Assembly: GCA_903919715.1 (NCBI GenBank)
Contig: CAIXJC010000024.1
Span: 88,801-152,800, forward strand
DNA: 64,000 bases
Origin: an uncultured bacterium
GTDB lineage: Bacteria; Planctomycetota; Phycisphaerae; Phycisphaerales; SM1A02
Direction of reading: 5' to 3'
In this document: piece by piece, positions 24,953-33,777 of the stretch
Layout of the letters: each line of letters opens with the position of its first letter
How positions within the stretch are numbered: position 1 is the first letter of the stretch
Notes under the pieces: model-generated
What the model was told of the DNA's origin: nothing
What the model saw: only the letters and a program-made list of their open reading frames with translations
Database searches by the model: none
Position numbers and translations under genes: made by a program

Positions 24953-27079
24953 ATGAAACAGATCCTGCAATCTCTCAAGACTGGAGCAACAGAAGTTGCG
25001 GATGTGCCTTGCCCTGCCACGAAACGTGGGCACTTGCTGATCCAAACTTCCCGAACACTCGTCTCGGTTGGGACAGAACGAATGATGGTGGATTTTGGAA
25101 AGGCTGGCTGGATCGAGAAGGCTCGTCAGCAACCCGACAAGGTCCGCATGGTGCTTGACAAGATGAAGACCGACGGGATTATGCCTACGATTGAGGCCGT
25201 TTTTAATAAATTAGATCAGCCGCTCCCGCTTGGTTATTGCAATATCGGAACCGTCGTCGCAGTCGGTGCTGGTGTTGTTGGATTTGAAATCGGCGACCGA
25301 GTTGCTTCGAATGGCAAGCATGCTGAAATGGTTTGCGTTCCAGTCAACCTTTGTGCGAAAGTGCCGACGCAAGTTTCCGATGAGGAAGCAGCCTTCACGG
25401 TCCTTGGAGCGATCGCACTTCAAGGGATTCGCCTCGTGCAGCCGACTCTGGGCGAAGCGGTGGTGGTGACTGGCATGGGACTGATCGGCATCGTGACAAC
25501 TCAGCTGTTGCGCGCGCACGGCTGTCGCGTTCTTGGAATTGACTTTGATCCGAAGAAGCTCGAAATTGCGCGCAGATTTGGCGCCGAAACCGTGGATCTA
25601 TCCGCAGGTCAAGATCCCGTGGCAGCAGCGGAGCAATTTTCTCGCGGTCGTGGCGTCGATGCAGTCATCGTGACCGCGGCAACGAAGAGCAACGAGCCGA
25701 TGCATCAGGCAGCATTGATGTGCCGCAAGCGTGGGCGCATCGTTCTCGTCGGCGTAACTGGGCTGGAACTGTCGCGTGACGATTTCTTCAAGAAAGAAAT
25801 CACGTTTCAGGTTTCGTGTTCATATGGCCCAGGTCGATACGACCCAAACTATGAAGAAAAAGGCCAGGACTATCCAGTCGGATATGTTCGCTGGACCGAG
25901 CAGCGCAATCTCGAAGCGGTTCTTGACATGATGTCAGATGGTCGACTTGAAGTGAAGTCACTCGTCACGCACCGATTCGAAATTCATAATGCCGAGCAAG
26001 CGTATGAGGTGGTGGGCGGTTCCGAGCCTTCGCTTGGAATTGTGCTGGAGTACCCCAATCCAACATCAAGTGGTCGTGATCCAACTAAACAGACGGTGCA
26101 GTTTCCAAAGGCAACGAATGACATTGTGCGTGCGAATGGCGGTGCGTCGATCAGTTTCATAGGCGCAGGCAACTATGCCACGGCTGTATTGATCAAGGCA
26201 TTTAAGGAGTCGGGCGCGCGTTTGCGGAGCATCGCATCAAGCGCAGGCGTGAGCGGAGTGCATGCTGGTCGCAAGTTTGGTTTTGAAGAGACGACGACAG
26301 ATACAGAGAGCCTTTTCGCAGACTCGCAGTCAAACTCAGTAGTCATTACGACTCGACATGACAGTCACGCGGGATTTGTGCTCAAAGCGATGACATGCGG
26401 CAAACATATTTTTGTTGAGAAGCCGCTGTGTCTGACATTGAGCGAGTTGACCTCAATCGAAACCGCGGGAAGTTCGCCAACGAATAGGTCGGTCTTGATG
26501 GTCGGATTCAATCGGCGGTTCGCGCCTCAAGTGCAGCGGGTCAAAGAACTCCTCAGGGCTGTGAGTGGACCGAAAGCATTTGTCATGACCGTGAACGCTG
26601 GGGCCATTCCTGCGGACCACTGGACTCAGGACGGCGAGCAGGGTGGAGGTCGCATTATCGGTGAAGGATGCCACTTCATCGACCTCATTCGATTTCTTGC
26701 TGGTTCTCCGATCGAGTCGCACGCATCCGCTTCGATGAAGTCGGCGACGGGCGATACCGTCACAATCAACCTCAAATTTATTGATGGCTCTCTTGGAACG
26801 ATTCATTACTTTGCCAACGGCAGCAAAGCGTTTCCCAAAGAGCGTCTGGAAGTTTTCGCTGGCGGCGCTGTCTTGCAACTCGATAATTTTCGAAAGCTGC
26901 AAGGATTTGGTTGGAAGGGATTCAGCAAGATGAATCTATGGAAACAAGACAAAGGCCAGCGTGCGTGCGCTGCCGCGTTTGTTCGTGCTGTCAACGATGG
27001 CGGAGCGCCGCCGATCCCATGGAATGAAATTATTGAAGTTGCTCGAGTGAGCATCGAAATAGCGGAGTCGAATAAATGA
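24953..27079 (+). CDS. Bi-domain oxidoreductase (medium-chain dehydrogenase + Gfo/Idh)
   Basis: 708 aa. Residues ~1-365 form a zinc-alcohol-dehydrogenase-like (MDR) domain: GYCNIGTVVAVGAGV, then the NAD-binding VVTGMGLIGIVTTQLL. Residues ~385-708 form a Gfo/Idh/MocA domain: SFIGAGNYATAVL, FVEKPLCLTLSEL and GGGRIIGEGCHFIDL. This fusion recurs beside WecB and heparinase-like genes in many polysaccharide loci. The exact reaction is not established; oxidation-reduction of a UDP-sugar is likely. AAGGAAC about 15 nt upstream may be the ribosome binding site. Its last four bases (ATGA) overlap wecB, indicating translational coupling. Confidence 0.92.
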   Translation: MKQILQSLKTGATEVADVPCPATKRGHLLIQTSRTLVSVGTERMMVDFGKAGWIEKARQQPDKVRMVLDKMKTDGIMPTIEAVFNKLDQPLPLGYCNIGTVVAVGAGVVGFEIGDRVASNGKHAEMVCVPVNLCAKVPTQVSDEEAAFTVLGAIALQGIRLVQPTLGEAVVVTGMGLIGIVTTQLLRAHGCRVLGIDFDPKKLEIARRFGAETVDLSAGQDPVAAAEQFSRGRGVDAVIVTAATKSNEPMHQAALMCRKRGRIVLVGVTGLELSRDDFFKKEITFQVSCSYGPGRYDPNYEEKGQDYPVGYVRWTEQRNLEAVLDMMSDGRLEVKSLVTHRFEIHNAEQAYEVVGGSEPSLGIVLEYPNPTSSGRDPTKQTVQFPKATNDIVRANGGASISFIGAGNYATAVLIKAFKESGARLRSIASSAGVSGVHAGRKFGFEETTTDTESLFADSQSNSVVITTRHDSHAGFVLKAMTCGKHIFVEKPLCLTLSELTSIETAGSSPTNRSVLMVGFNRRFAPQVQRVKELLRAVSGPKAFVMTVNAGAIPADHWTQDGEQGGGRIIGEGCHFIDLIRFLAGSPIESHASASMKSATGDTVTINLKFIDGSLGTIHYFANGSKAFPKERLEVFAGGAVLQLDNFRKLQGFGWKGFSKMNLWKQDKGQRACAAAFVRAVNDGGAPPIPWNEIIEVARVSIEIAESNK

Positions 27080-28188
27080 GCGAAGTCACAAAGCCAACCG
27101 TCGACATCATTGCGGGCGCCCGCCCAAATTTCATGAAGATTGCGCCGATTATTCGTGCGATCGAAGCGAGCCAGGCAAAGGGCGGTCGTCTGAGTTACAG
27201 ACTGATCCATACAGGGCAACACTACGACGCAAAGATGTCGGGTGATTTCTTTACACAGCTCGGTATCCCAGCGCCGCATTTCAATCTCGAAGTGGGTTCT
27301 GGAACGCAGGCGGAGCAGACGGCAACCATCATGACTCGTTACGAGAAGTTGCTGTTGGAAAAACGAAGCGAACTCTGCCTCGTGGTGGGAGATGTCACCT
27401 CGACGATGGCGTGCGCAATCGCAGCGCAGAAACTCTGCGTGCCTGTGGCGCATGTCGAAGGGGGCATTCGTTCGGGTGATTGGACGATGCCAGAAGAGAT
27501 CAATCGAATGGTGACGGATTCGATCACGAATTACTTTTTCACGACAAGTGAAGTCGCCAATGCGAACTTGCGCCGATCTGGAGTTGCCGACGACCGAATC
27601 TTCTTCGTCGGCAACACGATGATTGACACATTGCTTGCCAATATGTCTCGCCTGCAACCGCCAGCCTTCTGGAACGAACTTGGTCTTGTCGAGAAGAAGT
27701 ACATCGTGCTCACGTTGCATCGACCGAACAATGTCGACGGTGAAAACACACTTGCTGCAATGCTGAAAGCTGTTGGTGTTGGCGCACGAGGGTTGCCTGT
27801 GATCTTCCCTGTCCATCCGCGAACTGCGAAGACCCTGAAATCAATCGAAGGACTCTCAAACAATTTCCACTTCGTAGATCCCCAGCCGTATTTGGAGTTC
27901 AACTATCTCGTTAAGAATGCGATGGCTGTGATTACCGATTCGGGCGGAATCACTGAAGAAACCACGGTGATGGGAGTGCCGTGTATGACGCTTCGGGATT
28001 CGACTGAGCGACCTGAAACCGTGACGATGGGAACGAATGCGTTGCTGGGAACCAATCCAGCCGCGCTTGCGCCTGCGATGGATGAACTCTTCGCAGGAAA
28101 ATGGAAGCGTGGAACGATTCCACCACTTTGGGATGGCAAGACTGGCGAGCGAATCGTTGCAATCTTGGACAAGATGCTCACTCGCTAA
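27076..28188 (+). CDS. wecB: UDP-N-acetylglucosamine 2-epimerase (non-hydrolysing)
   Basis: 370 aa, the usual length. Interconverts UDP-GlcNAc and UDP-ManNAc in the cytoplasm. Family motifs: GARPNFMKIAPI near the start, LIHTGQHYD, HVEGGIRSGDW (catalytic Asp/Glu region), FVGNTMIDTL, LTLHRPNNVD, and DSGGITEETTVMG with TLRDSTERPETV, which contact UDP. The gene overlaps the bi-domain oxidoreductase by ATGA. Since no UDP-ManNAc dehydrogenase of the classical WecC type is next to it, the epimer may instead feed the neighbouring Gfo/Idh enzymes or be used directly. Confidence 0.95.
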   Translation: MSEVTKPTVDIIAGARPNFMKIAPIIRAIEASQAKGGRLSYRLIHTGQHYDAKMSGDFFTQLGIPAPHFNLEVGSGTQAEQTATIMTRYEKLLLEKRSELCLVVGDVTSTMACAIAAQKLCVPVAHVEGGIRSGDWTMPEEINRMVTDSITNYFFTTSEVANANLRRSGVADDRIFFVGNTMIDTLLANMSRLQPPAFWNELGLVEKKYIVLTLHRPNNVDGENTLAAMLKAVGVGARGLPVIFPVHPRTAKTLKSIEGLSNNFHFVDPQPYLEFNYLVKNAMAVITDSGGITEETTVMGVPCMTLRDSTERPETVTMGTNALLGTNPAALAPAMDELFAGKWKRGTIPPLWDGKTGERIVAILDKMLTR

Positions 28189-28195
28189 ATTCACA

Positions 28196-29854
28196 GTGCA
28201 CCCTACTCTTTCACGAGTGGCATCATTTACACAATATTGGCACACGCTTCGGTACCTGCGACCGATCCAGTTGTATGGCCGAGCGTGGTTTCGTCTGGCG
28301 CGACCCAAGGTTGACCAGCGTCCCGCACCGGCGGTGCGTCGATCCACTGGGCAGTGGGTGAAACCAATCGCAAATCCTCAGAGCGTCTTTGGCACAGAGG
28401 GTGGAAATGAACTCAGCGCGACATTCATTGGGAAAACATATGACATCTCTCGCGCAGAGTGTTGGAATAATCCTGCATATGAAAAGCTTTGGCTTTACAA
28501 CTTGCACTTCTTCGACGATCTGTGCTGTGATGCAAGTGGCGAACACCACTCGCTGCAGGAACGACACATGCTTCGTTGGGTCGCCGAAAATCCACCAACT
28601 GGCGGAAACGGATGGGAGCCATATCCCACATCACTGCGCATTGTGAATTGGATCAAGTGGGCGCAGGCAGGCAACACGCTTCCGCAAAGCGCTCGGCAAA
28701 GTCTGGCTGTCCAAGTTCGTTGGCTCACGAAACGAGTTGAGCATCATTTGTTGGCAAATCATTTGCTCGTCAATGGGAAGGCACTTATGTATGCCGGGTT
28801 GTTTTTTGATGGGCCCGAAGCGGACCGTTGGGTCGATCAAGGGTTGCGCATCTTGTCGCGCGAAATTCCAGAGCAGATTCTTACTGATGGTGGCAACTTC
28901 GAACGCAGTCCGATGTATCACGCGATCATTTTGGAAGACGTTCTTGATCTGATAAATGCAAACGATGCGTGGCTGGGTCGTCTCACGCCCGCAGTGGTTC
29001 AGCAGTGGCGCACAACCGCCAGTGGAATGCTTGAGTGGCTTGCTGGGCTCGTTCATCCTGATGGCGATGTTTCATTCTTTAATGATTCCGCCTTCGCAAT
29101 CGCCCCGACCATTTCAGAAATTCGTGCGTATGCGAATCGATTGCAGATCCGATACGGCGCTGAGGACAATGAGAGGCTTCGTTGGTTTCAAGAGTCAGGG
29201 TACGTTCGCGCCGAATGTGGCCCCGCCGTGTTGATCGCTGACATCGCGCCTGTTGGTCCCGATTACCAACCAGGTCATGCACATGCTGACACGCTTTCTT
29301 TCGAACTCTCGTTGCATGGCCAGAGAACGATCGTCAATTCTGGCACATCGACATATCTCGCAGGACCGCAGCGCACTCGCGAGCGCTCGACAGCCGCGCA
29401 CAACACTGTCGAGATCGACGGATGCGATTCGAGCGAGGTTTGGGGCGGCTTTCGAGTTGCTCGCCGCGCTCGCATTATTGAAAGCGCATGCGAGATGATC
29501 GGGGAAAACATCACAATCGCTGCCGCACATGACGGATATTGCCGACTCTCGGGTCGGCCGATCCATCACCGAAAGTGGCAACTGTCGTCAGATCGTCTTG
29601 TTATTACCGACACGATTCGTGGCGGATTCAGATCCGCGGTCGCCCGTCTCTATCTCCACCCGACCATCGAAAAAATTGCCCCTGATGTGGTGCGACTGCC
29701 CGGCGGTCGGCAGTTATCCTTCGCCGTTCATGGAGGGCGTCTACAAATCAATTCATCGAAGTGGTATCCCGAGTTCGGTGTTGAGCGGGAAAACTTGTGC
29801 GTGGAATTGACAATGACCGATCCGAAGATGACATTGGAATTGCTCTGGACTTGA
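28196..29854 (+). CDS. Heparinase II/III family polysaccharide lyase
   Basis: 552 aa from GTG 28196, seven bases after the wecB stop; a second GTG at 28217 is possible and no ATG fits. The N-terminal half is an alpha-helical toroid (PTSLRIVNWIKW, HHLLANHLLVNGKAL, GNFERSPMYH). The C-terminal half is the heparinase II/III beta-sandwich with PGHAHADTLSFEL, SGTSTYLAGPQR and AAHNTVEIDG. No signal peptide is evident. Family members cleave uronic-acid-containing polymers by beta-elimination. In a biosynthetic locus it may trim or release the polymer, or the family may have another role there. It ends 1 bp before the glycosyltransferase fusion, consistent with one operon from 22730 or 24953. Confidence 0.88.
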   Translation: MHPTLSRVASFTQYWHTLRYLRPIQLYGRAWFRLARPKVDQRPAPAVRRSTGQWVKPIANPQSVFGTEGGNELSATFIGKTYDISRAECWNNPAYEKLWLYNLHFFDDLCCDASGEHHSLQERHMLRWVAENPPTGGNGWEPYPTSLRIVNWIKWAQAGNTLPQSARQSLAVQVRWLTKRVEHHLLANHLLVNGKALMYAGLFFDGPEADRWVDQGLRILSREIPEQILTDGGNFERSPMYHAIILEDVLDLINANDAWLGRLTPAVVQQWRTTASGMLEWLAGLVHPDGDVSFFNDSAFAIAPTISEIRAYANRLQIRYGAEDNERLRWFQESGYVRAECGPAVLIADIAPVGPDYQPGHAHADTLSFELSLHGQRTIVNSGTSTYLAGPQRTRERSTAAHNTVEIDGCDSSEVWGGFRVARRARIIESACEMIGENITIAAAHDGYCRLSGRPIHHRKWQLSSDRLVITDTIRGGFRSAVARLYLHPTIEKIAPDVVRLPGGRQLSFAVHGGRLQINSSKWYPEFGVERENLCVELTMTDPKMTLELLWT

Positions 29855-29855
29855 A

Positions 29856-32288
29856 ATGCACATTCTTTTTCTGACAGACAACTTTCCTCCTGAGGTCAAT
29901 GCGCCTGCTTCGCGAACCTTTGAACATTGCCGTGAATGGGTCAAGCACGGTCAACGCGTGACTGTGATCACGGGCGCTCCTAATTTTCCTAAAGGAAAAG
30001 TTTTCGAGGGCTATAAGAACAAACTTTGGCAGACCGAAGAGATGGATGGCATTCGCGTCATTCGAGTGTGGACATACATCACAGCGAATGAGGGATTCCA
30101 GCGCCGCGTGTTGGATTACATCAGTTACATGGTGAGCGCAGTCATCGCGGCCTTCTTCGTCAGCAAGGTTGACATTGTCATTGGAACATCGCCTCAGTTT
30201 TTCACGGCGGTTGCCGCATGGATTGTCAGCGTGTACAAGCGCCGTCCATTCATCTTTGAATTGCGCGATCTCTGGCCAGAATCGATTCGTGTTGTCGGCG
30301 CAATGAAAGATTCATGGGCGCTACGAATGCTCGAGCGACTCGAGTTGTTTTTGTATCGTCGTGCTTTCCGCATCATCTCGGTAACGCACGCGTTTAAGAA
30401 AAATCTCATCTCGCGCGGAATCAAAGCGAACAAGATTCATGTCGTCACAAACGGTGTCGATATCTCTCGATTTATTCCCCAAGCGCGCGACGCTGCGCTC
30501 GTGAAGGAAATGGGATTCGAGGGGCGGTTTATCGCTGGCTACATCGGAACGCACGGACTCGCTCATGCGCTTGAAACCTTGCTCGAGGCGGCACACGCAG
30601 CACAAACTCAAGGTGATGAATCAATCGGATTCGTATTTCTTGGGGATGGAGCGCGCAAGGCCGAACTGAAGGCGAAAGCGCAAGAGCTTGGTCTTCGAAA
30701 TGTGCGTTTTGTAGATTCAGTCGCGAAGGATGAAGTGCCTCGCTACTGGGCACTTCTCGATGTTGCGATCATTCATCTCCGCCGGACGCCTCTCTTCGAA
30801 ACTGTCATTCCATCAAAGCTTTTTGAATGTATGGGTATGGGAATTCCCGTATTGCATGGCGTTGCTGGCGAATCCGCCGAGATCGTCTTGAGTGATCAAG
30901 TTGGGATTCCATTTGTTCCTGAAGATGCAGGCGAATTGCTCGCCTCGCTCCGTCGATTACAGAGCGACAAGGATCTCTATTCAAGGCTGCGCGAAAATTG
31001 CTTGCAGGCCGCGAAGAAATATGACCGAACAACACTTGCGCTGAAGATGCTCGAGGCACTTCGTGGAATCAAGATATTGCTTCTCAATCAAGCGTTCTGG
31101 CCCGACGTTGCGGCGACGGCGCAGCATGCGGACGATCTCGCGCGTTATCTCACTGAGCATGGCGACGACGTTTCAGTGGTTGCAAGTCGTTCAATTTATG
31201 GCGAGCGAGGTTCGTCGCTTCCCAAGCGCGATAATCGCGAGGGAATCGAAATCTATCGCGTAGGGTTGCAGTTGTTTGGAAAACGTGGAATCACTCCGCG
31301 CATCTTCGACTTCACATTGTTCTATCTCGCTGCTGCGTGGCGTTGCGTCATTCTGCCGCGGCACGATGTGGTGATTTGTTTCACGACGCCACCGTTTATC
31401 GCATTAGTCGGCGTGTTATTGAAGTGGATCAAGGGAACGCGCTTGGTCTACTGGACGATGGATCTCTATCCAGAAGTTGCGGGTGCGGCGGGCGTGATGA
31501 AGCGCGGCAGTTTCCTTTGGAGCGTCCTGAGTTGGATCGATCGTTTGTGCCTGCGCAATAGTGACCGGGTCGTCGCTCTGGGGCATTGCATGGAAGAAAA
31601 AGTCATCGCAAAGGGCGCATTGCCCGAGACCATCCGAACGATTTGCGTTTGGAGTGGCGCCGAAAATTTTCCTGTTCGAGCGCGAATGGATAATCCGCTT
31701 CGCAAGGAGTGGAATATCGGCGAACGCTTCACCATTCTGTATGTGGGAAATTTCGGACTCGGTCACGACATGGAAGCCATCGCAGGCGCGGTCGAGCAGT
31801 TGAAGAATGAGGACGACATTCGGTGGCTCTTCATTGGTGAAGGAAAGACGAAGCCCATTCTTGAAGAGCGGGTTCGTGCATGCGGCGCAAAGAATGTCAC
31901 GATCAGCGGATATCAGACGCGAGATCAATTGCCCGACGTGCTTGATGTCGGCGATGCACATCTCGTCACGCTCTTGCCAGGATGGGAAGGATTGATTCTT
32001 CCGAGCAAATTCTTCAGCATTCTCGCGGCTGGAAAGCCTGTGCTTTGGGTCGGTCCGCGCGAGAGTGAGTGCGGAACCATCTTGCGCGAAACCCAGTGTG
32101 GCTTCGAAATGGCATCGGGTGATTCAAATTCGCTCACTGAAAAAATTCGATTTTTAATGACCCATCGAACTGAGGCGGGCGAGATGGGGCAGCGCGGACG
32201 TGCGGCATATGAAGCGAAATATTCCTCGCAGCGTGCGTGCGAAAAGTGGCGCGAGGTCTTGATTGATGTCACTCGGTTGAGAAGATAA
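29856..32288 (+). CDS. Fusion of two GT4 glycosyltransferases (WbuB-like first half)
   Basis: 810 aa, about twice the usual length. Residues 1-~400 match WbuB-like GT4 enzymes: FLTDNFPPEVNAPASRTFEH, TGAPNFPKGKVF, FELRDLWPES and VVTNGVDISRF. Residues ~405-810 begin as a new GT4 protein would (IKILLLNQAFWPDVAATAQH), then TMDLYPEVAGA, ILYVGNFGLGHD and LILPSKFFSILAAGKPVL. The junction near base 31070 has no stop codon and no obvious linker, so two genes seem to have merged. Both halves keep their donor-site motifs, so the protein may add two sugars in succession. ATG 29856 follows the lyase stop directly. Confidence 0.93.
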   Translation: MHILFLTDNFPPEVNAPASRTFEHCREWVKHGQRVTVITGAPNFPKGKVFEGYKNKLWQTEEMDGIRVIRVWTYITANEGFQRRVLDYISYMVSAVIAAFFVSKVDIVIGTSPQFFTAVAAWIVSVYKRRPFIFELRDLWPESIRVVGAMKDSWALRMLERLELFLYRRAFRIISVTHAFKKNLISRGIKANKIHVVTNGVDISRFIPQARDAALVKEMGFEGRFIAGYIGTHGLAHALETLLEAAHAAQTQGDESIGFVFLGDGARKAELKAKAQELGLRNVRFVDSVAKDEVPRYWALLDVAIIHLRRTPLFETVIPSKLFECMGMGIPVLHGVAGESAEIVLSDQVGIPFVPEDAGELLASLRRLQSDKDLYSRLRENCLQAAKKYDRTTLALKMLEALRGIKILLLNQAFWPDVAATAQHADDLARYLTEHGDDVSVVASRSIYGERGSSLPKRDNREGIEIYRVGLQLFGKRGITPRIFDFTLFYLAAAWRCVILPRHDVVICFTTPPFIALVGVLLKWIKGTRLVYWTMDLYPEVAGAAGVMKRGSFLWSVLSWIDRLCLRNSDRVVALGHCMEEKVIAKGALPETIRTICVWSGAENFPVRARMDNPLRKEWNIGERFTILYVGNFGLGHDMEAIAGAVEQLKNEDDIRWLFIGEGKTKPILEERVRACGAKNVTISGYQTRDQLPDVLDVGDAHLVTLLPGWEGLILPSKFFSILAAGKPVLWVGPRESECGTILRETQCGFEMASGDSNSLTEKIRFLMTHRTEAGEMGQRGRAAYEAKYSSQRACEKWREVLIDVTRLRR

Positions 32289-32331
32289 AACAAACGCCCC
32301 ATCGCATCACAGTGCGAAGCCTGGATGATCC

Positions 32332-32898
32332 TCAAGCAGTCGGCCGAGGTCGTTCGCGGATAACGACTGCCGGATTTCCCGCAACGATCATCGTTTGTGG
32401 AACATCGTGAGTCACAACGGCGCAGGCGCCGACGATCGCATTGTCGCCAATCGTCACTCCAGGACCCACGAACGCATCTGCGCAAACCCAGACCCCAGAT
32501 CCGATGCAGATTGTGGATCGAATGAGCTGAAGATCACGCCGTCGAATGTCATGGGTTCCCCCACAAAGGTGGGCATTTTGACTGATCGTCGTATGTTTTC
32601 CGATCGTCAGCGGGCCCAAGTTGTAAATCTCGACGCGGTCACCAATCGTTACATGTTCCGCAAATTCGAGGAGCCACGGATGGCGAATGCGGGCGCTTCG
32701 CCGAATCTGCGATCCATGCCCAATCTTCGCACCGCAACATGTCAGCAACCATCGGCGCCACTTGAATGCGCGGATGGGACTGATGCGAAAGCATGTCAGG
32801 TAGACGAAAGCCCAGACGGCTCGTCGTAAATACTCAGAGCGCGAATAAGGCGAGGGGGCAACCAGGTCGAGGCGCTGATAGAGCGCATCCTTATCCAT
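32332..32898 (-). CDS. WcaF-like acetyltransferase (left-handed beta-helix)
   Basis: 188 aa. Hexapeptide repeats typical of LbH acyltransferases run from about residue 70 to 175: AKIGHGSQIRRSARI, VTIGDRVEIYNLGPLTIG, VWVCADAFVGPGVTIGDNAI, AGNPAVVI. The N-terminal region (SEYLRRAVWAFVYLTCF) and NAHLCGGTHDI match the colanic-acid WcaF group. Expected role: acetyl-CoA-dependent O-acetylation of a sugar in the surface glycan. It is oriented against the operon and divergent from the GT2 gene, with 27 bp between starts. TACGCT lies 8 nt before its ATG on the minus strand. Confidence 0.88.
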   Translation of the reverse strand: MDKDALYQRLDLVAPSPYSRSEYLRRAVWAFVYLTCFRISPIRAFKWRRWLLTCCGAKIGHGSQIRRSARIRHPWLLEFAEHVTIGDRVEIYNLGPLTIGKHTTISQNAHLCGGTHDIRRRDLQLIRSTICIGSGVWVCADAFVGPGVTIGDNAIVGACAVVTHDVPQTMIVAGNPAVVIRERPRPTA

Positions 32899-32906
32899 AT
32901 TTCCAA

Positions 32907-32916
32907 AGCGTACACT
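32907..32916. promoter_or_regulatory. Bidirectional promoter sharing one TA
   Basis: In the 27-bp gap, minus-strand TACGCT (32912-32907) ends 8 nt before the acetyltransferase ATG. Plus-strand TACACT (32911-32916) ends 9 nt before the GT2 ATG. Both use the TA at 32911-32912 within the palindrome GTAC. Confidence 0.5.
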
Positions 32917-32925
32917 TCTTCTCTC

Positions 32926-33777
32926 ATGTCGGAAGCGGTCCGTCTGCCAGTTTCAGTCGTCATTCTCACCCTGAACGAAGAGTGCAATATCCGTGATTGC
33001 CTCGCATCCGTCTGGGCGAGTGACGATGTCCATGTGCTCGATTCAGATTCGGCTGATCGCACCGTCGAGATTGCGCGCGAGTGCGGAGCGAAAGTCTGGT
33101 CGAACTCGTTCACATCATTTGGATCCCAGCGCAACTGGGCGATCGACAATATTCCGACGCGTTATGAGTGGCAATTACAACTTGATGCCGATGAGCGATT
33201 GACCGCGCCTCTTATCGCCGAGATCGTTTCAGTTCTGGCAACGAATCCTTCCGAAGCGGGTTTTTATCTTGCAAATCGCATGATTCTCAATGGAACGTGG
33301 CTTCGGCGCTCGAGCGGATATCCCGTCTATCAAATGCGACTCTTTCATAAGGGGCGAATGCGATTTCAGGATCACGGGCACGGGCAGCGCGAGGTGGCGA
33401 GTGGACCCATTGGAACCTTGCGCGAACCATATGACCATTTCAATTTCAGCCATGGGATCGACGAATGGTTCGCACGCCATGATCGTTACAGCACAAGTGA
33501 AGCACAATCGGCCGTTGCAGAACTCTCGCAAACAGCCGATTGGATGGGGCTCATCAGTTTCGATTCCATCAGGCGGCGCCGAGCACAAAAAGCATGCGCA
33601 TGGCGTTTGCCTTGTCGGCCTTTGATACGAACGGTCGAAATGCTCTTTCTCCGTGGAGGATTCCTCGACGGGCGCGCTGGGTGGAAATACGCATCAATGG
33701 TCGGAGCCTATGAGCGAATGACCGACCAGAAGATTGCCGCACTTCGCTCGAAGCGATTACCCTGCGACCGTGCATGA
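32926..33777 (+). CDS. Glycosyltransferase family 2
   Basis: 283 aa. GT-A fold with SVVILTLNEECNIRDCL at the start, VLDSDSADRTVEIA, and QLDADERLT carrying the metal-binding DxD-like motif, near residue 88. The C-terminal half resembles WaaE/KdtX-type enzymes (RRSSGYPVYQMRLFHKG, HFNFSHGIDEWFARHDRYS), which add sugars to lipopolysaccharide core or similar acceptors. It acts on the cytoplasmic side and needs Mg2+ or Mn2+. It closes the polysaccharide region, and its last 8 bp overlap the cysS start. Confidence 0.92.
   Translation: MSEAVRLPVSVVILTLNEECNIRDCLASVWASDDVHVLDSDSADRTVEIARECGAKVWSNSFTSFGSQRNWAIDNIPTRYEWQLQLDADERLTAPLIAEIVSVLATNPSEAGFYLANRMILNGTWLRRSSGYPVYQMRLFHKGRMRFQDHGHGQREVASGPIGTLREPYDHFNFSHGIDEWFARHDRYSTSEAQSAVAELSQTADWMGLISFDSIRRRRAQKACAWRLPCRPLIRTVEMLFLRGGFLDGRAGWKYASMVGAYERMTDQKIAALRSKRLPCDRA

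Noticed and set aside
26806..27816. 336-aa ORF on the minus strand
   Set aside because: Antisense to the bi-domain oxidoreductase and wecB, rich in His/Arg/Cys with no domain; both opposing genes are well supported.
29856..32288. Possibility that the double glycosyltransferase is two genes with a missed stop
   Set aside because: The given sequence is continuous through the junction with no stop or internal start signal, so I annotate one fused gene and leave read-level checking as a test.
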